This document shows, one piece after another, positions 6,022-7,615 of a stretch of DNA of 7,615 nucleotides. This DNA is from Patescibacteria group bacterium (GTDB lineage: Bacteria; Patescibacteriota; Gracilibacteria; UM-FILTER-43-11). The notes beneath the pieces are model-generated. The model did no database searches. It was not told the DNA's origin and saw only the letters and a program-made list of their open reading frames with translations. The DNA is taken from positions 1 to 7,615 of the forward strand of contig JAHIYT010000074.1 of assembly GCA_018814945.1 (NCBI GenBank). Reading direction: 5' to 3'. How positions within the stretch are numbered: position 1 is the first letter of the stretch; each line of letters begins with the position of its first letter. A program made the translations under genes and the position numbers.

Positions 6022-6049
6022 ATTATAAACCCTGCTCAGTATTTGTCAA
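6022..6049 (-). promoter_or_regulatory. Consensus promoter of the histidine kinase gene (near-leaderless)
   Basis: Minus strand TTGACA (6049-6044), 16-bp spacer, TATAAT (6027-6022). The start is expected near 6015, leaving only about 9 untranslated bases before the ATG at 6006. No Shine-Dalgarno site exists there; the bases before the ATG are pyrimidine-rich (TCTCCTCTATTT). Confidence 0.8.
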
Positions 6050-6079
6050 ATAAGCCACCTAAAATCCTATGTTTAATCT

Positions 6080-7339
6080 TTATATCTTCTCCCAAGCCTC
6101 ACCCTGTCTACATAGGAGGCTAGAAGCCTTTTCAGGATATTCCATTATAACCTTCACAAACTTTTCCATTCGCACTCTGTTTTGTGAACCTTTTACAAGA
6201 ATAAGATCTTTTGCTGAAATTTGATCTTTAATAAAATGACCGGCTTCTTCTGAATCTAAAAATGTAAATATCTTATCATCAGACATACCGACCTCGATCG
6301 CGCCTTGTTTGATTGTGGCAGCTTCTGGACCAACAGCAATTAAGATATTAGCAACTTTTGCTGCTTTTTTTCCAAGTTCAATATGTGCTTCTTTGTTAAT
6401 ATCACCAAGTTCATTCATTGTTCCAAGAGCGGCAATTTTGCGATCAGATTTTAACTCATTTAAGAGCTCCAAAGCTTTCCCTGCGGTAACTGGAGAAGAG
6501 TTATAAGAGCTATCAATAATCGTACTTTTATTAATTCCATCTATTGGATTCATTCTTCCTGGGGGTAATTGAAATGACTCTAAAGCTTTAGCACACTGTT
6601 TTAGTGTCATGCCCAATTTAACACCAACTGCAATAGCAGGCATAAACACATAAACCTGAAACTTACCAATCACAGGAATTATAAATTTTTCCGATTGTCC
6701 ATTGTGCATAACTGTAAAAGAAATATGCTTGGCCGTTGCGCGAACTTCTTTTATTTGAAAATCCAAATCAAATCCTGTTCCATAAGTTATTTTCTCCGCA
6801 GAAGTATTCATTTTACGTATTAATTCATCATCGTAATTCAAAATTGCGGTTTCCTTTTTTGATAAACATTTAATTAAATTACTTTTTTCCCTCGCAATAT
6901 CGCTGATGTCTTTAAATTGTCCTTCAGCAAGATGCACTGGAGCAATATTAGTGATAATAGAAATGTTTGGAGGAGCAATTCTGGTAAGTTTTTTAATATC
7001 ACCACGAGAGTCAGCGCCCATCTCTAAAATCATTTTTTCATAAACAGTTTTGCCATTAGAAAATGTTCTTCTTAAAATTTGAAACCAGACTTTTGGAGAT
7101 GAAAATCCAGATTCTTCTTCTTGTAAAACTGCCAAACTCAAACCGATTGGAGTATTGAAACTTTTCTGACTTCTGTAAACATTAAATTTGTTTTTTAGAA
7201 CTTGGTAGATAGCTTCCTTGGTGCTGGTTTTACCTATACTACCGGTAACAGCAATAACCTGAGTTCGATGCTTCTTTAAATACTGTTTGGCCTTACTAGC
7301 AAGAATTGAGCCAATGATGAATTTAAATATTCTCTTCAT
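6080..7339 (-). CDS. murF: MurF-like UDP-MurNAc-tripeptide-D-alanyl-D-alanine ligase lacking the N-terminal domain
   Basis: MurF adds D-Ala-D-Ala to UDP-MurNAc-tripeptide with ATP, the last cytoplasmic step of the pentapeptide precursor. This protein has 419 residues. After a short hydrophobic and basic helix (1-25) it goes straight into the ATP-binding domain: P-loop TGSIGKTST (32-40), SFNTPIG (60-66), LEMGAD (105-110), TNIAPVHL (130-137), REKSN (150-154) with Lys152 as the likely carbamylated lysine, and NYDDE (168-172). The C-terminal domain shows PPGRMNPIDG (259-268), IIDSSYNSSP (274-283), MNELGD (308-313) and VKGS (382-385). The uridine-binding N-terminal domain of classical MurF (about 80-100 residues) is absent; the first helix could instead touch the membrane. 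Several usual residues are changed (GKFQVY for the common G-x-H-N/Q pattern, KGSQ for KGSR). It could be a MurF-type ligase with another acceptor. No Shine-Dalgarno site or clear promoter is seen upstream. Confidence 0.88.
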   Translation of the reverse strand: MKRIFKFIIGSILASKAKQYLKKHRTQVIAVTGSIGKTSTKEAIYQVLKNKFNVYRSQKSFNTPIGLSLAVLQEEESGFSSPKVWFQILRRTFSNGKTVYEKMILEMGADSRGDIKKLTRIAPPNISIITNIAPVHLAEGQFKDISDIAREKSNLIKCLSKKETAILNYDDELIRKMNTSAEKITYGTGFDLDFQIKEVRATAKHISFTVMHNGQSEKFIIPVIGKFQVYVFMPAIAVGVKLGMTLKQCAKALESFQLPPGRMNPIDGINKSTIIDSSYNSSPVTAGKALELLNELKSDRKIAALGTMNELGDINKEAHIELGKKAAKVANILIAVGPEAATIKQGAIEVGMSDDKIFTFLDSEEAGHFIKDQISAKDLILVKGSQNRVRMEKFVKVIMEYPEKASSLLCRQGEAWEKI

Positions 7340-7409
7340 AAAAAATGCCCAACAAGTTTAATGAAAAACATAAGTTGAAGCAAGTGATTAGAAGTATGGT
7401 GGGATTGCG

Positions 7410-7461
7410 GTAGGTAGAGATCCTCATCCCGCTAAGCGGGAATTATTGGATCTCTACCTAC
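7410..7461. repeat. 14-bp perfect inverted repeat with a nested palindrome
   Basis: GTAGGTAGAGATCC (7410-7423) is the exact reverse complement of 7448-7461. Between the arms, TCCCGCT-A-AGCGGGA (7427-7441) forms its own hairpin. No U-tract follows on either strand, so it is not an ordinary intrinsic terminator. It lies 71 bases upstream of murF, between the AT-rich murF spacer and the GC-rich right edge. Confidence 0.85.
7427..7441. repeat. Intergenic palindrome, copy 2 (TCCCGCTAAGCGGGA)
   Basis: A perfect palindrome around one A, related to the copy at 2131-2147. The two differ at one base on each arm, changed together, so pairing is conserved. Confidence 0.65.
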
Positions 7462-7615
7462 ACATGTATCTGAACCGTCCCAAGGGGGGCGGAAGTTTGA
7501 GGTGGGCGATCAACCTGGGAGGAAATACCGGTGGCGAATCGGCGTTTGGATTGATCGCCCATAAGAATTAGAGTGGGCAGCCAATGGGGGATAAACAAGA
7601 TGGGGGGGCGGAATC
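7462..7615. other. GC- and G-rich right edge with inverted repeat; possible structured RNA
   Basis: No convincing gene is seen in this stretch. TGGGCGATCAA (7503-7513) is the exact reverse complement of 7551-7561, enclosing 37 bases that include TACCGGTGGCGAA (7526-7538). GGGGGGCGGAA occurs at 7484-7494 and again at 7603-7613. The + strand has several G-runs (7484-7489, 7586-7590, 7602-7608). Base composition is well above that of murF. The paired arms suggest a folded RNA or a hairpin-bearing element that continues past the window. Short open frames exist on both strands but none has a ribosome binding site or known motif. Confidence 0.45.

Noticed and set aside
7354..7385. Possible murF promoter TTGCTT-17-TAAACT on the minus strand
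   Set aside because: Only three and four matches to the two consensus boxes; murF may be transcribed from further upstream.
7464..7571. 35-codon + strand ORF starting MYLNRPKGGG
   Set aside because: No Shine-Dalgarno site or promoter, glycine-rich by virtue of the G-rich DNA, and it overlaps the inverted repeat arms.
7458..7613. Minus-strand frame open from the right edge to a TAG at 7458-7460 (about 51 codons)
   Set aside because: No start in view, no motif, mixed codon use, and the stop lies inside a perfect inverted repeat; other frames here are open too. Sequence past 7615 would decide.
7584..7615. ATG opening MGDKQDGGAE at the right edge
   Set aside because: Only ten codons before the window ends and no ribosome binding site; not enough to call a gene.
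1..7615. CRISPR array, tRNA, full rRNA, transposase or diversity-generating retroelement
   Set aside because: No regularly spaced direct repeats of the right length, no tRNA cloverleaf noticed, no reverse transcriptase or transposase motifs in any plausible frame.

Overview
The window reads as a stretch of an AT-rich genome, probably a Candidate Phyla Radiation (Patescibacteria) bacterium. The basis is indirect: compact, tightly packed genes, a MurF lacking the usual N-terminal domain, few Shine-Dalgarno sites, and C/G palindromes of the type TCCCGCTAAGCGGGA between genes. I hold this at about 0.6. A GC-rich gene with different codon use sits inside it.

Layout from left to right: (1) bases 1-72 hold the C-terminal end of a + strand membrane protein, closed by an intrinsic terminator (110-170). 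(2) Facing it is a minus-strand GC-rich gene (291-1862) for a probable secreted, lipid-anchored protein with thioredoxin and PDZ domains; its own terminator lies at 180-224. (3) Upstream of that gene, 1863-2251 holds a consensus minus-strand promoter and a roughly 208-nt segment with paired ends and several hairpins, a candidate structured non-coding RNA or regulatory leader. (4) murA (2252-3511, minus) and a PrsW-type intramembrane protease gene (3653-4663, plus) diverge from a 141-bp region with overlapping back-to-back promoters and mirrored AATCTTGTAAT repeats. (5) A soluble histidine kinase gene (4666-6006, minus) converges on prsW with 2 bp between the stop codons; its consensus promoter predicts an almost leaderless mRNA. 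(6) A murF-like ligase gene (6080-7339, minus) lies upstream of the kinase. (7) From 7340 to the end no convincing gene is seen, but there is a 14-bp perfect inverted repeat with a nested palindrome, followed by a GC- and G-rich segment with an 11-bp inverted repeat.

MurA (first committed step of peptidoglycan precursor synthesis) and MurF (last cytoplasmic step of the UDP-MurNAc-pentapeptide) show a peptidoglycan-building cell. PrsW-type proteases and histidine kinases are signalling proteins; their place among cell-wall genes suggests, but does not prove, envelope sensing. The thioredoxin-PDZ protein looks acquired by transfer and would act outside the membrane on disulfides.

The most interesting candidates are the promoter-driven structured RNA at 1960-2167, the mirrored leader repeats between murA and prsW, the near-leaderless kinase transcript, and the folded GC-rich segment at the right edge.
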